A stretch of DNA of 20,468 bases from a virus. Position numbers and translations under genes: made by a program. The notes below the pieces were generated by a model. That model worked only from the letters and a program-made list of their open reading frames with translations. It had not been told where the DNA came from and did no database searches. Below are positions 4,918 through 11,198 of this stretch, in pieces. Within the stretch, counting starts at the first letter, position 1, and every line of letters begins with the position of its first letter. Location: IMG/VR virus record IMGVR_UViG_3300017598_000114, positions 1 through 20,468 of that record, one strand, 5' to 3'.

Positions 4918-6774
4918 TTAAAAGTCTAATTCTTTAGGGTCTTTAGTTAACCATTCATATTCTAAATCTTCTTTTGCTTTCTCTACTGAGTTTTCAAAGG
5001 CGGTATTAGGTTTTATCACCTCTAACTGTTCATACTCTGGAGTTAGCCAGTTGCTATAATCTAACGATTTTGCATTGATAACAGAAGAAAAATCTATGTC
5101 CATTGGTTGATATTCTAAGTCTTCGTATCTTCCGTTAACCGTGTTGTAACTATAATAAACATTCTTTTGTTGTTCTCCTAAGTGCTTAAACTTAACTTTC
5201 AACGTCTTAATTTGAACTATCTTTTGTTCATAAATTCGGTTAACTCCTAGAACGTTGTAACTCATATCAAAGTGTTCTCCTCCTCCTTTTATGTTGTATG
5301 CGTTTGGCATCTTAAAAGTACTCTCACTTCCGTCTGCTTGTTCTGTTTTATTTGGATGAGCTACTAAGAATAAGTGAGAATTAGTTTCTTTTACAAAAGC
5401 ATCTATTTGCGTGTGGTACTCATTTGTAAAATCGTTAATACTTGTTATATGGTCTTTCAGTTTAACCTTATTAAACGGATCAATCACAAAGATTCTACAG
5501 CCTTTTCTTCTAGTCAACTCCCTAAACTTAGAAAGCACTTCCTCCAGGTAGTATCTTTTGTCAAAATGCACATGAAAAAAGTTGTCATTTATGTAACTCT
5601 TCACCTCTTCTAGTTCTTTTGTGCCTATGTTTTTTGCTTCTGGTCTTCTTCCGTAAAGCTTTTGAGCTAATTTATCATAGTGAAATATAAAAGGTTCGTT
5701 TTCTATTGATACAAAACCTACTTTATTTTTAGAAGATAAATTGTACTTAACAATTATTTGGTCTAACCATTCGGACTTGCCAGACTGAGGCACACCAGTA
5801 ACTAAAGTATATTGCCCAAGTTCGGCAGAAAATATGTCATCAAAACAAGTCATTCCTGTTAGCATTCCTTTTGGAAGTCCATTAACCCAAAAATTATCTA
5901 AGTCTTTTGAATAGTCGCTTAACTGTTTAACATTCTCTAACGGTGTTATCTGAGCATTACTAATACAGTTTTTAAGCTCTTCTGCACCGTACTTAACTAA
6001 ATACTCATTCGCATCTTTACAGTCTTTAAAATCCACTAGGTAGCATCTTTCAGAACCTAACCGCCTTACAAATTCTGCTCTACCTTTTAGACCTGCTTCA
6101 TCATTATCTAAAGCTAAATAGATTTTTTCTTTATTATCGAAGTATTCTAAGTAGTTATCTAGGTAGTCTAGGTTAACATTACCTTGTAAATTAAATCCAT
6201 TTGGCACGCTTACTACGTTATGAAGTCCTGATTCTATAAAGCTCAGTACATCTATTTCACCTTCAACAATTATACAAGTAACATCTGTCCGTATAGCGTC
6301 AATATTGTAAAATATCTTCTCAGCTCCTTTGAAGAGTTTGAAGTTCTTTCTGCCATCTCTGTACTTTGTGTTTATCAATTCATCATTTAGAAAGTAATTG
6401 AAGTGAATAGTGTTTTCTTCTTTACTTGTTTGTGGCATCCATTCCATACCCTCTGTTATTCTACACCTATTTAAAGTTAACTGTGTAATACCTCTAGAGA
6501 AAAACCATTTAACACACTTATCTGAAAGTGTTGTTCTATTCCACTCTGGTTTAATGTAAACTATCTCGGCATCTTTTTTCTTGTAGGTGTGTAGTTGGAT
6601 CAATTCTCCGCAATGGTTACACATTCCTAAACCCGTATCCCAAAACACAGACAAACATTTATCCGTTTTCTTCTTTCTATGCTCTGAACATTTAGGACAA
6701 GTAGAACTTTTAGCTCTGTCTTTAATCCCGTATTGGTTAAATTGGTCTATTTCAAATCCGTTTAATTCGCTCAT
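4918..6774 (-). CDS. T7 gp4-like bifunctional primase-helicase
   Basis: This 618-aa protein has the domain order of T7 gp4 and Twinkle. An N-terminal zinc finger holds C26-x2-C29 (CPKC) and C52-x2-C55 (CNHC). A TOPRIM primase fold has EGEID at 171-175 and ALDNDEAG at 221-228, giving the conserved Glu and DxD metal ligands. A RecA-like DnaB helicase domain has Walker A TGVPQSGKS at 326-334, Walker B FVIDPF at 429-434 and LVAHPNK at 470-476. It makes RNA primers and unwinds the phage replication fork. It follows the DUF6291-type gene by 3 nt. No DNA polymerase is in the window, so the phage encodes one elsewhere or uses the host's. Confidence 0.95.
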   Translation of the reverse strand: MSELNGFEIDQFNQYGIKDRAKSSTCPKCSEHRKKKTDKCLSVFWDTGLGMCNHCGELIQLHTYKKKDAEIVYIKPEWNRTTLSDKCVKWFFSRGITQLTLNRCRITEGMEWMPQTSKEENTIHFNYFLNDELINTKYRDGRKNFKLFKGAEKIFYNIDAIRTDVTCIIVEGEIDVLSFIESGLHNVVSVPNGFNLQGNVNLDYLDNYLEYFDNKEKIYLALDNDEAGLKGRAEFVRRLGSERCYLVDFKDCKDANEYLVKYGAEELKNCISNAQITPLENVKQLSDYSKDLDNFWVNGLPKGMLTGMTCFDDIFSAELGQYTLVTGVPQSGKSEWLDQIIVKYNLSSKNKVGFVSIENEPFIFHYDKLAQKLYGRRPEAKNIGTKELEEVKSYINDNFFHVHFDKRYYLEEVLSKFRELTRRKGCRIFVIDPFNKVKLKDHITSINDFTNEYHTQIDAFVKETNSHLFLVAHPNKTEQADGSESTFKMPNAYNIKGGGEHFDMSYNVLGVNRIYEQKIVQIKTLKVKFKHLGEQQKNVYYSYNTVNGRYEDLEYQPMDIDFSSVINAKSLDYSNWLTPEYEQLEVIKPNTAFENSVEKAKEDLEYEWLTKDPKELDF

Positions 6775-6777
6775 GTC

Positions 6778-7359
6778 TTAAAAGGTTGATGCGTCATGTG
6801 TTATCTTAGCTCCAACACTTCCTAAGATTTCATCATTCCAACTTAAATTATTTAAAAATGTTTCTGGGTTCTTCCTATACTTTTTGTCGGGTTGCGAATT
6901 TATGTATTTTGGAATATAAACCATAATTTTATCTTGGTCTTCTTTAGATAATTTATCCCACTTCTTTTTGACTTTACTTTTGTCACCTATTTTTTTATCA
7001 TACAAATTCCAAAAATTATCAAACCTCTCTTGTCCTTGTTCTTTTACTTCTACTTGTTCTTTTACTTGTTCTTCCTGTAGGGGGTCTGCCTTGGGTAGCC
7101 CCTTAGGGGGGTCGTACACCCCTGTCAACTCCTCGCCAGTAGCGTCTTTCCAGCCTTTTACTTGTTTTTCGATTGAGTGTACTTGACTAATGTAGGCAAA
7201 TTTAACTAAGCCTTTTAAGTCTGGCTCAATATCTAAAAATTGTTTATCTAAAAGAGCTTTAATAAATGTTAGTTTATCCTTGTCATTTTCAAGCTCATTG
7301 AATATATCAAAGTAAGACCTGTAAAACTTAAAGGTTTTTCGTTTAGTTGGCTTAATCAT
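6778..7359 (-). CDS. DUF6291-type replication protein, possible helicase loader
   Basis: Residues 1-65 (KTFKFYRSYFDIFNELEND onward) match the DUF6291 pattern of phage replisome organisers. The middle, residues 75-110, is a low-complexity linker with repeated E/Q/V/K (QEEQVKEQVEVKEQGQERF). The C-terminal part, FDNFWNLYDKKIGDKSKVKK and RKNPETFLNNLSWNDEI, resembles the DNA- or helicase-binding domain of such proteins. Placement just before the primase-helicase supports a role in loading it onto the origin or fork. The linker contains a GC-rich patch (7080-7125) unlike its surroundings. The function is inferred from family resemblance and position, not from catalytic motifs. Confidence 0.75.
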   Translation of the reverse strand: MIKPTKRKTFKFYRSYFDIFNELENDKDKLTFIKALLDKQFLDIEPDLKGLVKFAYISQVHSIEKQVKGWKDATGEELTGVYDPPKGLPKADPLQEEQVKEQVEVKEQGQERFDNFWNLYDKKIGDKSKVKKKWDKLSKEDQDKIMVYIPKYINSQPDKKYRKNPETFLNNLSWNDEILGSVGAKITHDASTF

Positions 7360-7552
7360 TTGTGCCCTCCTTTACTTTATTAATCTCTGTTCTTATTGTT
7401 TTAGAAAATCTAATAGCGGTTGGAATGTCTAAATAAACCTCAACCTCTGATCCTTGACACACACCATGAATAAGAATTAATCTATCTTCCGCCTTTACGC
7501 CTAGATAATCTAAAGGAGATAGTGAACAAGTGTGTTTTAATATTATACCCAT
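7352..7552 (-). CDS. 66-aa protein, unknown
   Basis: This small, probably alpha/beta protein has a central beta-rich part (RLILIHGVCQGSEVEVYLDI) and a C-terminal helix (AIRFSKTIRTEINKVKEG). No family is recognised. It overlaps the replication protein by 8 nt and is the first gene after the structured RNA and terminator at 7592-7685, so any control exerted by that RNA would act on this gene and the replication genes behind it. Confidence 0.65.
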   Translation of the reverse strand: MGIILKHTCSLSPLDYLGVKAEDRLILIHGVCQGSEVEVYLDIPTAIRFSKTIRTEINKVKEGTND

Positions 7553-7591
7553 AATAATAAAGGTTTTAAGATACCAGTAAACTTTTAAATT

Positions 7592-7643
7592 AAAAAACCC
7601 TTACAAATCCTCGAGGGTCTAACGTCTCAATTCATTGTAAGGG
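7592..7643 (-). terminator. Hairpin plus T-run terminator
   Basis: On the minus strand CCCTTACAA (7643-7635) pairs with TTGTAAGGG (7606-7598), followed at once by six Ts (7597-7592). The loop is long (28 nt) and contains GTTAGACC, complementary to a segment near the RNA's 5' end. It lies 39 nt before the 66-aa gene, so replication genes need read-through or antitermination. Confidence 0.75.
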
Positions 7644-7685
7644 CTTAGTTAAAATTCCTTTGTTGCTTATATGTTAGACCGCAAC
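7592..7685 (-). ncRNA. Candidate structured RNA with kissing loops, about 94 nt
   Basis: A strong Bacteroidetes-type promoter (7691-7722) predicts a start near 7685. The RNA then opens with a hairpin GTTGC (7685-7681) / GCAAC (7666-7662), whose 14-nt loop begins GGTCTAAC (7680-7673). It ends with the terminator hairpin at 7643-7598 plus six Ts. The terminator loop holds GTTAGACC (7623-7616), an exact 8-nt complement of the first loop, so the two loops can kiss or form a pseudoknot. The terminator loop also holds the palindrome CCTCGAGG (7609-7616). No coding frame of note is present. It could be a free small RNA or a leader controlling read-through into the replication genes. I do not recognise a known RNA family. 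Confidence 0.6.
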
Positions 7686-7690
7686 TTGTA

Positions 7691-7722
7691 CAAATATACA
7701 AAATTTATTCTATATGCTCAAA
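7691..7722 (-). promoter_or_regulatory. Bacteroidetes-type promoter for the structured RNA
   Basis: TTTG (7722-7719) is followed after exactly 20 nt by TATATTTG (7698-7691), a full match to the -33/-7 consensus TTTG-N19/20-TAnnTTTG. The -33 box lies inside the last codons of the 4-Cys gene. Confidence 0.7.
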
Positions 7723-7875
7723 CTTTAATATAAAAAATTTACATTTACTTTCTCCTTCTTTGAATTTGAAGTCGTTGTAAGTCTTAAACTCTTGCTTTTT
7801 AACGGTATATCTCATACACTTTTTACGTGAAGGACACAACCCGTTAAGGCAAAGGCCTACTTCCTGGTTGAACAT
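7705..7875 (-). CDS. 56-aa four-cysteine protein, possible metal binder
   Basis: The frame starts MFNQEVGLCLNGLCPSRKKC and has four cysteines at 9, 14, 20 and 45 (C-x4-C-x5-C-x24-C), ending ESKCKFFILKFEHIE. The pattern of three clustered Cys, an aromatic/basic middle and a final C-x-F/Y-F-I resembles small metal- or Fe-S-binding proteins found in Bacteroidetes and their phages; I cannot name a family. The gene fills most of what would otherwise be a gap of more than 300 bases. It lies 31 nt after the SSB gene, and its 3' end carries the -33 box of the structured-RNA promoter. Confidence 0.65.
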   Translation of the reverse strand: MFNQEVGLCLNGLCPSRKKCMRYTVKKQEFKTYNDFKFKEGESKCKFFILKFEHIE

Positions 7876-7906
7876 ATAAATCAAATTTATTTGCTAGTTT
7901 ATTTGC

Positions 7907-8254
7907 TCAAAACGGAAGATCGTCTTCAGATTCTACATGAGCCTTAACCGTTTCATTAGCTTCTGTATCTCTATCTACTTTAGAACACTTCCAACAAGAT
8001 AGATTAGTATAATATTTACCTTGATATTCTCTGCAATCAATGTTAAATTCTACTTCTACCGCATCACCTACTTTGTTAAACTCTAAGAAGTTCTCCAGGT
8101 GTTTAAGGTTCTCTGCGTTCTTGAACAGATCAAACGAATATAAATTATTATACTGTTTTCCTGAATCTATTTGAAAGCTTAATTTCTTAGCTCCACTATC
8201 GAAACTCATTGTATCACTTATGGCTGTGATATTTCCTTTTACTTTGTAACTCAT
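7907..8254 (-). CDS. DUF3127-type single-stranded DNA-binding protein
   Basis: This 115-aa protein begins MSYKVKGNITAISDTMSF and contains a predicted OB fold. It fits the DUF3127 family, the SSB-like proteins of Bacteroidetes: KLSFQIDSGKQYNNLYSFDL, GDAVEVEFNIDCREY at 63-77, then YYTNLSCWKC. The C-terminus is acidic and ends EDDLPF, the classic SSB tip that docks recombination and replication partners. It should coat single-stranded DNA at the fork and work with ERF, encoded just upstream with a 6-nt gap, during strand annealing. Confidence 0.87.
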   Translation of the reverse strand: MSYKVKGNITAISDTMSFDSGAKKLSFQIDSGKQYNNLYSFDLFKNAENLKHLENFLEFNKVGDAVEVEFNIDCREYQGKYYTNLSCWKCSKVDRDTEANETVKAHVESEDDLPF

Positions 8255-8260
8255 AATCTA

Positions 8261-8776
8261 TTATTTACTTGTTTGTTTTAAATATTCCTCAGCTACTTCT
8301 TTAGTAACTTGGTAAACTTCTTTAACTGCGTCTAAGTCTGGGTGCTTTTCTAGTACGTTATCCCATTCTTTAGAACCTACTTTAAGAATCTTTTTAATAG
8401 TTGGTTTAACTTCCTCTCCTTTAGCATCTATATCTTTATCTGTGATAAGTCCTAACATACAACTAAGGCTATAACGTCTTAAATAGGTTATTCCACTACC
8501 TAAAGATTGATATTCATTCATAGAGCCTAATTTAACTTTAGGTATCTCTATTGAGCTTAAAATCTCTTCTCCACTTTCCACATGGAATACAACTGTATCT
8601 AAATTCTCACCACTTAAATATTGATAAAATGCTAAACCGTGTTTTTTCAGTATCGGCTTAATTACTTCAAATATCGTATTAATGTTAGAGTAGGTATAAT
8701 TGTACCCTTTAGTGTCTTCATGGATAACAGGTACTTCTTCTTGAAATTCTGCTAACGCTTTGTATAAGTTTTTCAT
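8261..8776 (-). CDS. erf: ERF-family single-strand annealing recombinase
   Basis: This 171-aa protein matches the ERF family (PF04404; P22 Erf type). GYNYTYSNINTIFEVIKPIL at residues 24-43 and the signature SLGSGITYLRRYSLSCMLGL at 91-110 followed by DKDIDA are the conserved core. These proteins form rings and anneal complementary single strands in phage recombination or genome circularisation. The C-terminal 45 residues are charged and helical, shorter than the P22 Erf tail. SSB is encoded next and NinG further on, giving a full annealing-recombination set without a visible exonuclease. Confidence 0.92.
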   Translation of the reverse strand: MKNLYKALAEFQEEVPVIHEDTKGYNYTYSNINTIFEVIKPILKKHGLAFYQYLSGENLDTVVFHVESGEEILSSIEIPKVKLGSMNEYQSLGSGITYLRRYSLSCMLGLITDKDIDAKGEEVKPTIKKILKVGSKEWDNVLEKHPDLDAVKEVYQVTKEVAEEYLKQTSK

Positions 8777-8804
8777 AATCTAGTTTATTGTAAAGTTAAT
8801 TAAT

Positions 8805-9203
8805 TTATTCTAATTCTAGTAATTTATCAAACTTATTACTAGCTGTTTTTGCGTATTCGTCAAACCTAATATCCATCTCAATAGTGTTTAAACTATGCAT
8901 AACACTAGAATGATTCCTATTAAATAATTCTCCTATCCCCACTAAGGTGTAACCCATTGACCTAAGTTGTCTAATACAAAGGTTTCTAGCTACTACATTA
9001 CGCCTTAACCTAGATGCACTTCTTACACCTCTAATCGTTGTGTTGCAAACTCTAGCAGAGAAAAACATCATATCCTGTAAAGGTACATCTATATCTTCTG
9101 TGGCTAAGTCTAATTGATTCAGGTAAAGATTTATTTTGTCTGGATTCCATTTAGGTTTACCCATCTCTTTAACTATTTTTCTTTTTGTTTCTGTTTTTGT
9201 CAT
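8805..9203 (-). CDS. Stand-alone DnaA domain-IV-like DNA-binding protein
   Basis: Residues 66-108 (RLRRNVVARNLCIRQLRSMG, then LVGIGELFNRNHSSVMHSLN) match the C-terminal domain of DnaA: an R-x3-x3-AR helix, the IG-x2-F helix-turn-helix and the signature N-R-x-H-S-S-V-x-H-S in place of G-R-D-H-S/T-T-V-x-H-A. The AAA+ ATPase domain of DnaA is absent; residues 1-60 are a short charged lead-in. Such proteins may bind DnaA boxes at the phage origin, compete with host DnaA, or act as early regulators. It overlaps the preceding 86-aa gene (ATGA). Confidence 0.88.
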   Translation of the reverse strand: MTKTETKRKIVKEMGKPKWNPDKINLYLNQLDLATEDIDVPLQDMMFFSARVCNTTIRGVRSASRLRRNVVARNLCIRQLRSMGYTLVGIGELFNRNHSSVMHSLNTIEMDIRFDEYAKTASNKFDKLLELE

Positions 9204-9460
9204 TTTATTTGTCGTTTAAGTTGTTCTATTATTTCGTCTTTTTCTGCTAATTCCTTCATGTGCTTGAAAGTAATGTCTGCTAATTCGCTTTTTAAGACGT
9301 CTGTTAGCTCATTTAAGGCATCATCTACCGTTTTAGGTGTGTTAGTATTACTGAGATTTTTTAAAGCTCTTACAGATGACTTTGTTAATAGCATCTCAAT
9401 ATCAATTTTCTGTTGTTCTGTCAGTTCGACAAAGATATTCTTTTCGTGTTTGCTTTTCAT
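9200..9460 (-). CDS. 86-aa helical protein, unknown
   Basis: This Lys/Glu-rich helical protein has a central segment (KTVDDALNELTDVLKSELAD) and a C-terminal heptad-like helix (MKELAEKDEIIEQLKRQIK). The start MKSKHEKNIFVELTEQQK is preceded by AATAAACTAAACATT, the leader style seen at several starts in this window. No family is recognised. Its 4-nt overlap with the DnaA-like gene suggests paired expression. Confidence 0.7.
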   Translation of the reverse strand: MKSKHEKNIFVELTEQQKIDIEMLLTKSSVRALKNLSNTNTPKTVDDALNELTDVLKSELADITFKHMKELAEKDEIIEQLKRQIK

Positions 9461-9480
9461 AATGTTTAGTTTATTAAAGT

Positions 9481-9816
9481 TTAAAAATGATCTATACTGT
9501 TTTTGTAATCTCTTCTTTGATTGTCTAGCCTATTACTAGAGTAGTTAAAACCGTCTTCTGCTTCAACCCATTGGCTTCTATAATTAGTCTTGTATTCCAT
9601 CTTTGGAGTCTGTGAGTTTAAAGCGTTCCATTTAATTAAGGTTGCTTTACAGTACTTGGTTCTAGTTTCCCATAGTACCTCAAGGATTTTATTCCAACAC
9701 TTAGTAGCAAATTCGTTACCTTCTTTAATCTTCCAAACTATATCAAGTGCTTTAGCTGGGTCTTCTTGACCATCTATAACGTTCTGTGTTAGTTCGCTTA
9801 TTTGTGTGTCTGTCAT
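9481..9816 (-). CDS. 111-aa tryptophan-rich protein, unknown
   Basis: The N-terminal half is helical (QISELTQNVIDGQEDPAKAL, then DIVWKIKEGNEFATKCWNKI) and rich in Trp; the C-terminal half is polar (NYRSQWVEAEDGFNYSSNRL). I do not recognise a family or catalytic motif. Its ATG overlaps the stop of the ribbon-helix-helix gene (ATGA), placing it firmly in the early operon. Confidence 0.7.
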   Translation of the reverse strand: MTDTQISELTQNVIDGQEDPAKALDIVWKIKEGNEFATKCWNKILEVLWETRTKYCKATLIKWNALNSQTPKMEYKTNYRSQWVEAEDGFNYSSNRLDNQRRDYKNSIDHF

Positions 9817-9935
9817 TTCTTATAGTGTTTAATTAATATCTCTCTTATCTGAGCCATTATTGGTTGACCTGTTTCGGCTTTTATCTTCTCCATTCGTTTA
9901 TGGATTTTGTCAGGTATGTTAATTAGTTTTTTCAT
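9813..9935 (-). CDS. 40-aa ribbon-helix-helix (Arc/CopG-like) protein
   Basis: The whole protein is MKKLINIPDKIHKRMEKIKA followed by ETGQPIMAQIREILIKHYKK. The short beta strand (KLINIP), then a helix, a turn at G-Q-P and a second helix ending in K-H-Y-K-K match the ribbon-helix-helix fold of Arc, CopG and Mnt. These bind DNA as dimers through the strand. It overlaps the preceding 56-aa gene by 17 nt and the next gene by 4 nt. Near the head of the early operon, a self-regulating repressor role is plausible; the AT palindromes around 10315-10345 would be a natural site. Confidence 0.75.
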   Translation of the reverse strand: MKKLINIPDKIHKRMEKIKAETGQPIMAQIREILIKHYKK

Positions 9936-10089
9936 TGTTTATTTGTTTAAATTCCCATGTCATTACTTTATCCCCAACTTGGATTAATGAATACAAGTAC
10001 TGTTCTATCTGGTCCGCACTTAAAAATGACGAAACAGCTACCTCTGTTTTTTGTGTATTCTTTAAAGTTCTATATATTATTGTTTTCAT
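9919..10089 (-). CDS. 56-aa small protein, unknown
   Basis: The frame starts MKTIIYRTLKNTQKTEVAVS and continues FLSADQIEQYLYSLIQVGDK, ending NEKTN. It looks like a compact beta-alpha-beta fold. The leader CTTTAAACAAAGACT-ATG fits the A-rich starts used here. It overlaps the ribbon-helix-helix gene by 17 nt in another frame, which supports translation of both. The function is not known. Confidence 0.55.
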   Translation of the reverse strand: MKTIIYRTLKNTQKTEVAVSSFLSADQIEQYLYSLIQVGDKVMTWEFKQINNEKTN

Positions 10090-10138
10090 AGTCTTTGTTT
10101 AAAGCGGTGGACCTTTGTTAAGTGGTCCACCTTGTTGT

Positions 10139-10285
10139 TTATTTTCCTACTATTGATTTAGCAAATTCTTCTACTTCTTTTCTAGTCCATCCTGCTTCTG
10201 CTAAATCTTTATCTTCTTGTTCAATCATATCATTAAGTAATTCTGAGTTTAAGATTTCATCTAAAGTTGTTTCTTGATTTTTCAT
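10139..10285 (-). CDS. 48-aa acidic helical protein, first early gene
   Basis: The frame reads MKNQETTLDEILNSELLNDM and then IEQEDKDLAEAGWTRKEVEE, ending AKSIVGK. It is acidic and helical. It is the first frame downstream of the promoter at 10317-10348, with about 25 nt of leader. The segment AGWTRKEVEEFAKS resembles a short helix-turn-helix, but it is too brief for a confident assignment. No family is recognised. Confidence 0.6.
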   Translation of the reverse strand: MKNQETTLDEILNSELLNDMIEQEDKDLAEAGWTRKEVEEFAKSIVGK

Positions 10286-10316
10286 AATTTAAAGTTTTTT
10301 GTTTGTTTCTATACTG

Positions 10317-10348
10317 TAAATATATAGAAAGTATATATATCTACCAAA
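10317..10348 (-). promoter_or_regulatory. Promoter of the early operon
   Basis: TTTG (10348-10345) is followed after exactly 20 nt by TATATTTA (10324-10317), one base off the Bacteroidetes -7 consensus. The 120-nt gap 10286-10405 holds this promoter and nothing else I can identify. The spacer is an AT palindrome-like run (TATATATACTTTCTATATA) that a repressor could bind. Confidence 0.6.
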
Positions 10349-10405
10349 TAAAATAGCAATTATTTTCAATTTATTTTTAAGATTGTAGAGTTTATAAGGG
10401 TTTGA

Positions 10406-10795
10406 CTACTTGTTCAAGATGTAAATTAATTCTAAAGTCGCTACTACTCCGAGTGAAATAGATAGTATTTTGAAGTTCTGAACCTTACGATTAAGGGTTT
10501 TGATTTGCATCATCTGACTTGTGATAAGTCTGCTAGATAGTTGTAGTTCCTCATCTTGAAGATAGACAACACTTTCAAGGCTTTTAGTTTTCTTCTCATA
10601 GGCTGTTATTAACGTGTCGCATATTTCTCCACGTCTTGCAAATTTAAGTAAAGTTTTTGATTGATCGACAGTAAAACAAATACTATCTGTGCCTATTGAA
10701 GAAGCCTGTGAGCAAGCTGTCCAATTGAGGGCGGTTAGCAACGTCAATAATACTATCACTCTTAACCAGTTCGGATTTAATTTCATTAATCTCAT
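10406..10795 (-). CDS. Lipoprotein with C-terminal membrane helix, u-spanin-like
   Basis: This 129-aa protein has an N-terminal signal (LRVIVLLTLLTALNW, residues 11-25) ending in TAC-S with Cys28 as the likely lipidated residue. A polar, partly helical periplasmic region spans about 30-107 (QSKTLLKFARRGEICDTLIT, then LQDEELQLSSRLITSQMMQI). A second hydrophobic helix lies at 108-126 (FKILSISLGVVATLELIYIL). Outer-membrane lipid anchor plus C-terminal inner-membrane helix in one chain is the u-spanin design (T1 gp11). Spanins join outer and inner membranes in the last step of lysis. The position after endolysin and holin agrees. Trp at -3 makes the lipobox non-standard. Its first 113 nt overlap the preceding gene in another frame, as Rz/Rz1 genes do. 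Confidence 0.68.
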   Translation of the reverse strand: MRLMKLNPNWLRVIVLLTLLTALNWTACSQASSIGTDSICFTVDQSKTLLKFARRGEICDTLITAYEKKTKSLESVVYLQDEELQLSSRLITSQMMQIKTLNRKVQNFKILSISLGVVATLELIYILNK

Positions 10796-10958
10796 TGTCT
10801 ATCTTTTTTATCTCAGTTCCCAATTTGGTAACTTTTTCTTTTAAGTGTTTGTATTCGGTTTGGTAATATGAATAGTCTTTTGAGTCTGGTTTTAACCAAC
10901 TCCATGCTACATTAATAATTAGCAAAAATAGTATAATATAAATTAACTTATCTTTCAT
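10683..10958 (-). CDS. Rz-like (i-spanin-like) membrane coiled-coil protein
   Basis: Residues 5-21 (LIYIILFLLIINVAWSW) form one N-terminal membrane anchor. The rest is a periplasmic coiled coil (EYKHLKEKVTKLGTEIKKID, then NEINEIKSELVKSD). This is the shape of the inner-membrane spanin subunit Rz. Its 3' third overlaps the lipoprotein gene at 10406-10795 in a different frame, the classic Rz/Rz1 arrangement. At 91 residues it is shorter than lambda Rz (153). It overlaps the holin-like gene by 11 nt. It may pair with the downstream lipoprotein, or that lipoprotein may work alone. Confidence 0.65.
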   Translation of the reverse strand: MKDKLIYIILFLLIINVAWSWLKPDSKDYSYYQTEYKHLKEKVTKLGTEIKKIDNEINEIKSELVKSDSIIDVANRPQLDSLLTGFFNRHR

Positions 10959-11145
10959 ATTCTTCTAAATGTTTTTGTGTTGCTTTACCTCCTAGCCCTA
11001 AAGTGATAAGCCCTAAAGATAGTGTATAATCTCTAAAAGTAAAAGCTATTACTATTCCAGAAGTAACTAAAAGAAAAGTACAAAGTCGCATCATTGACAT
11101 ACTGCCTTTTGAATCTGTAAAAAAGTCTAAAATATATTTCTTCAT
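10948..11145 (-). CDS. Holin-like two-helix membrane protein
   Basis: This 65-aa protein has a short polar start containing DSKGSMSMMR, one hydrophobic helix (LCTFLLVTSGIVIAF, about 21-35), a short charged loop (RDY), and a second hydrophobic run (LSLGLITLGLGG, about 42-53), ending in a charged tail (KATQKHLEEYER). The size, two membrane segments and charged C-terminus fit a class II-type holin that opens the inner membrane to the endolysin. The motif SMS-x-MR before the first helix recurs in phage holins of Gram-negative hosts. The position between endolysin and spanin genes supports the call. Confidence 0.7.
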   Translation of the reverse strand: MKKYILDFFTDSKGSMSMMRLCTFLLVTSGIVIAFTFRDYTLSLGLITLGLGGKATQKHLEEYER

Positions 11146-11190
11146 GTTACTTTAATTATAGTTAATCGTATTATTTCCGATTATATTATG

Positions 11191-11198
11191 TATATTTG
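11191..11198 (+). promoter_or_regulatory. Possible plus-strand -7 box
   Basis: TATATTTG on the plus strand matches TAnnTTTG. No TTTG is present 19-21 nt upstream, so only half of the promoter is recognisable. It is the only such box I saw that could drive plus-strand transcription, and a terminator follows 24 nt later on the same strand. Confidence 0.35.

Noticed and set aside
7598-7685. tRNA or tRNA-like structure
   Set aside because: No T-loop GTTCRA pattern, no acceptor pairing and no CCA-side geometry. The pairing is a 5' hairpin plus terminator instead.
9114-9539. 141-aa plus-strand frame
   Set aside because: It lies opposite the DnaA-like and 86-aa genes, is very rich in Phe, Ser and Cys, has no recognisable domain, and is best seen as the mirror of AT-rich minus-strand coding sequence.
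9953-10148. Toxin-antitoxin module with the ribbon-helix-helix protein
   Set aside because: The neighbours on either side show no toxin fold and the genes fit an early regulatory operon better.
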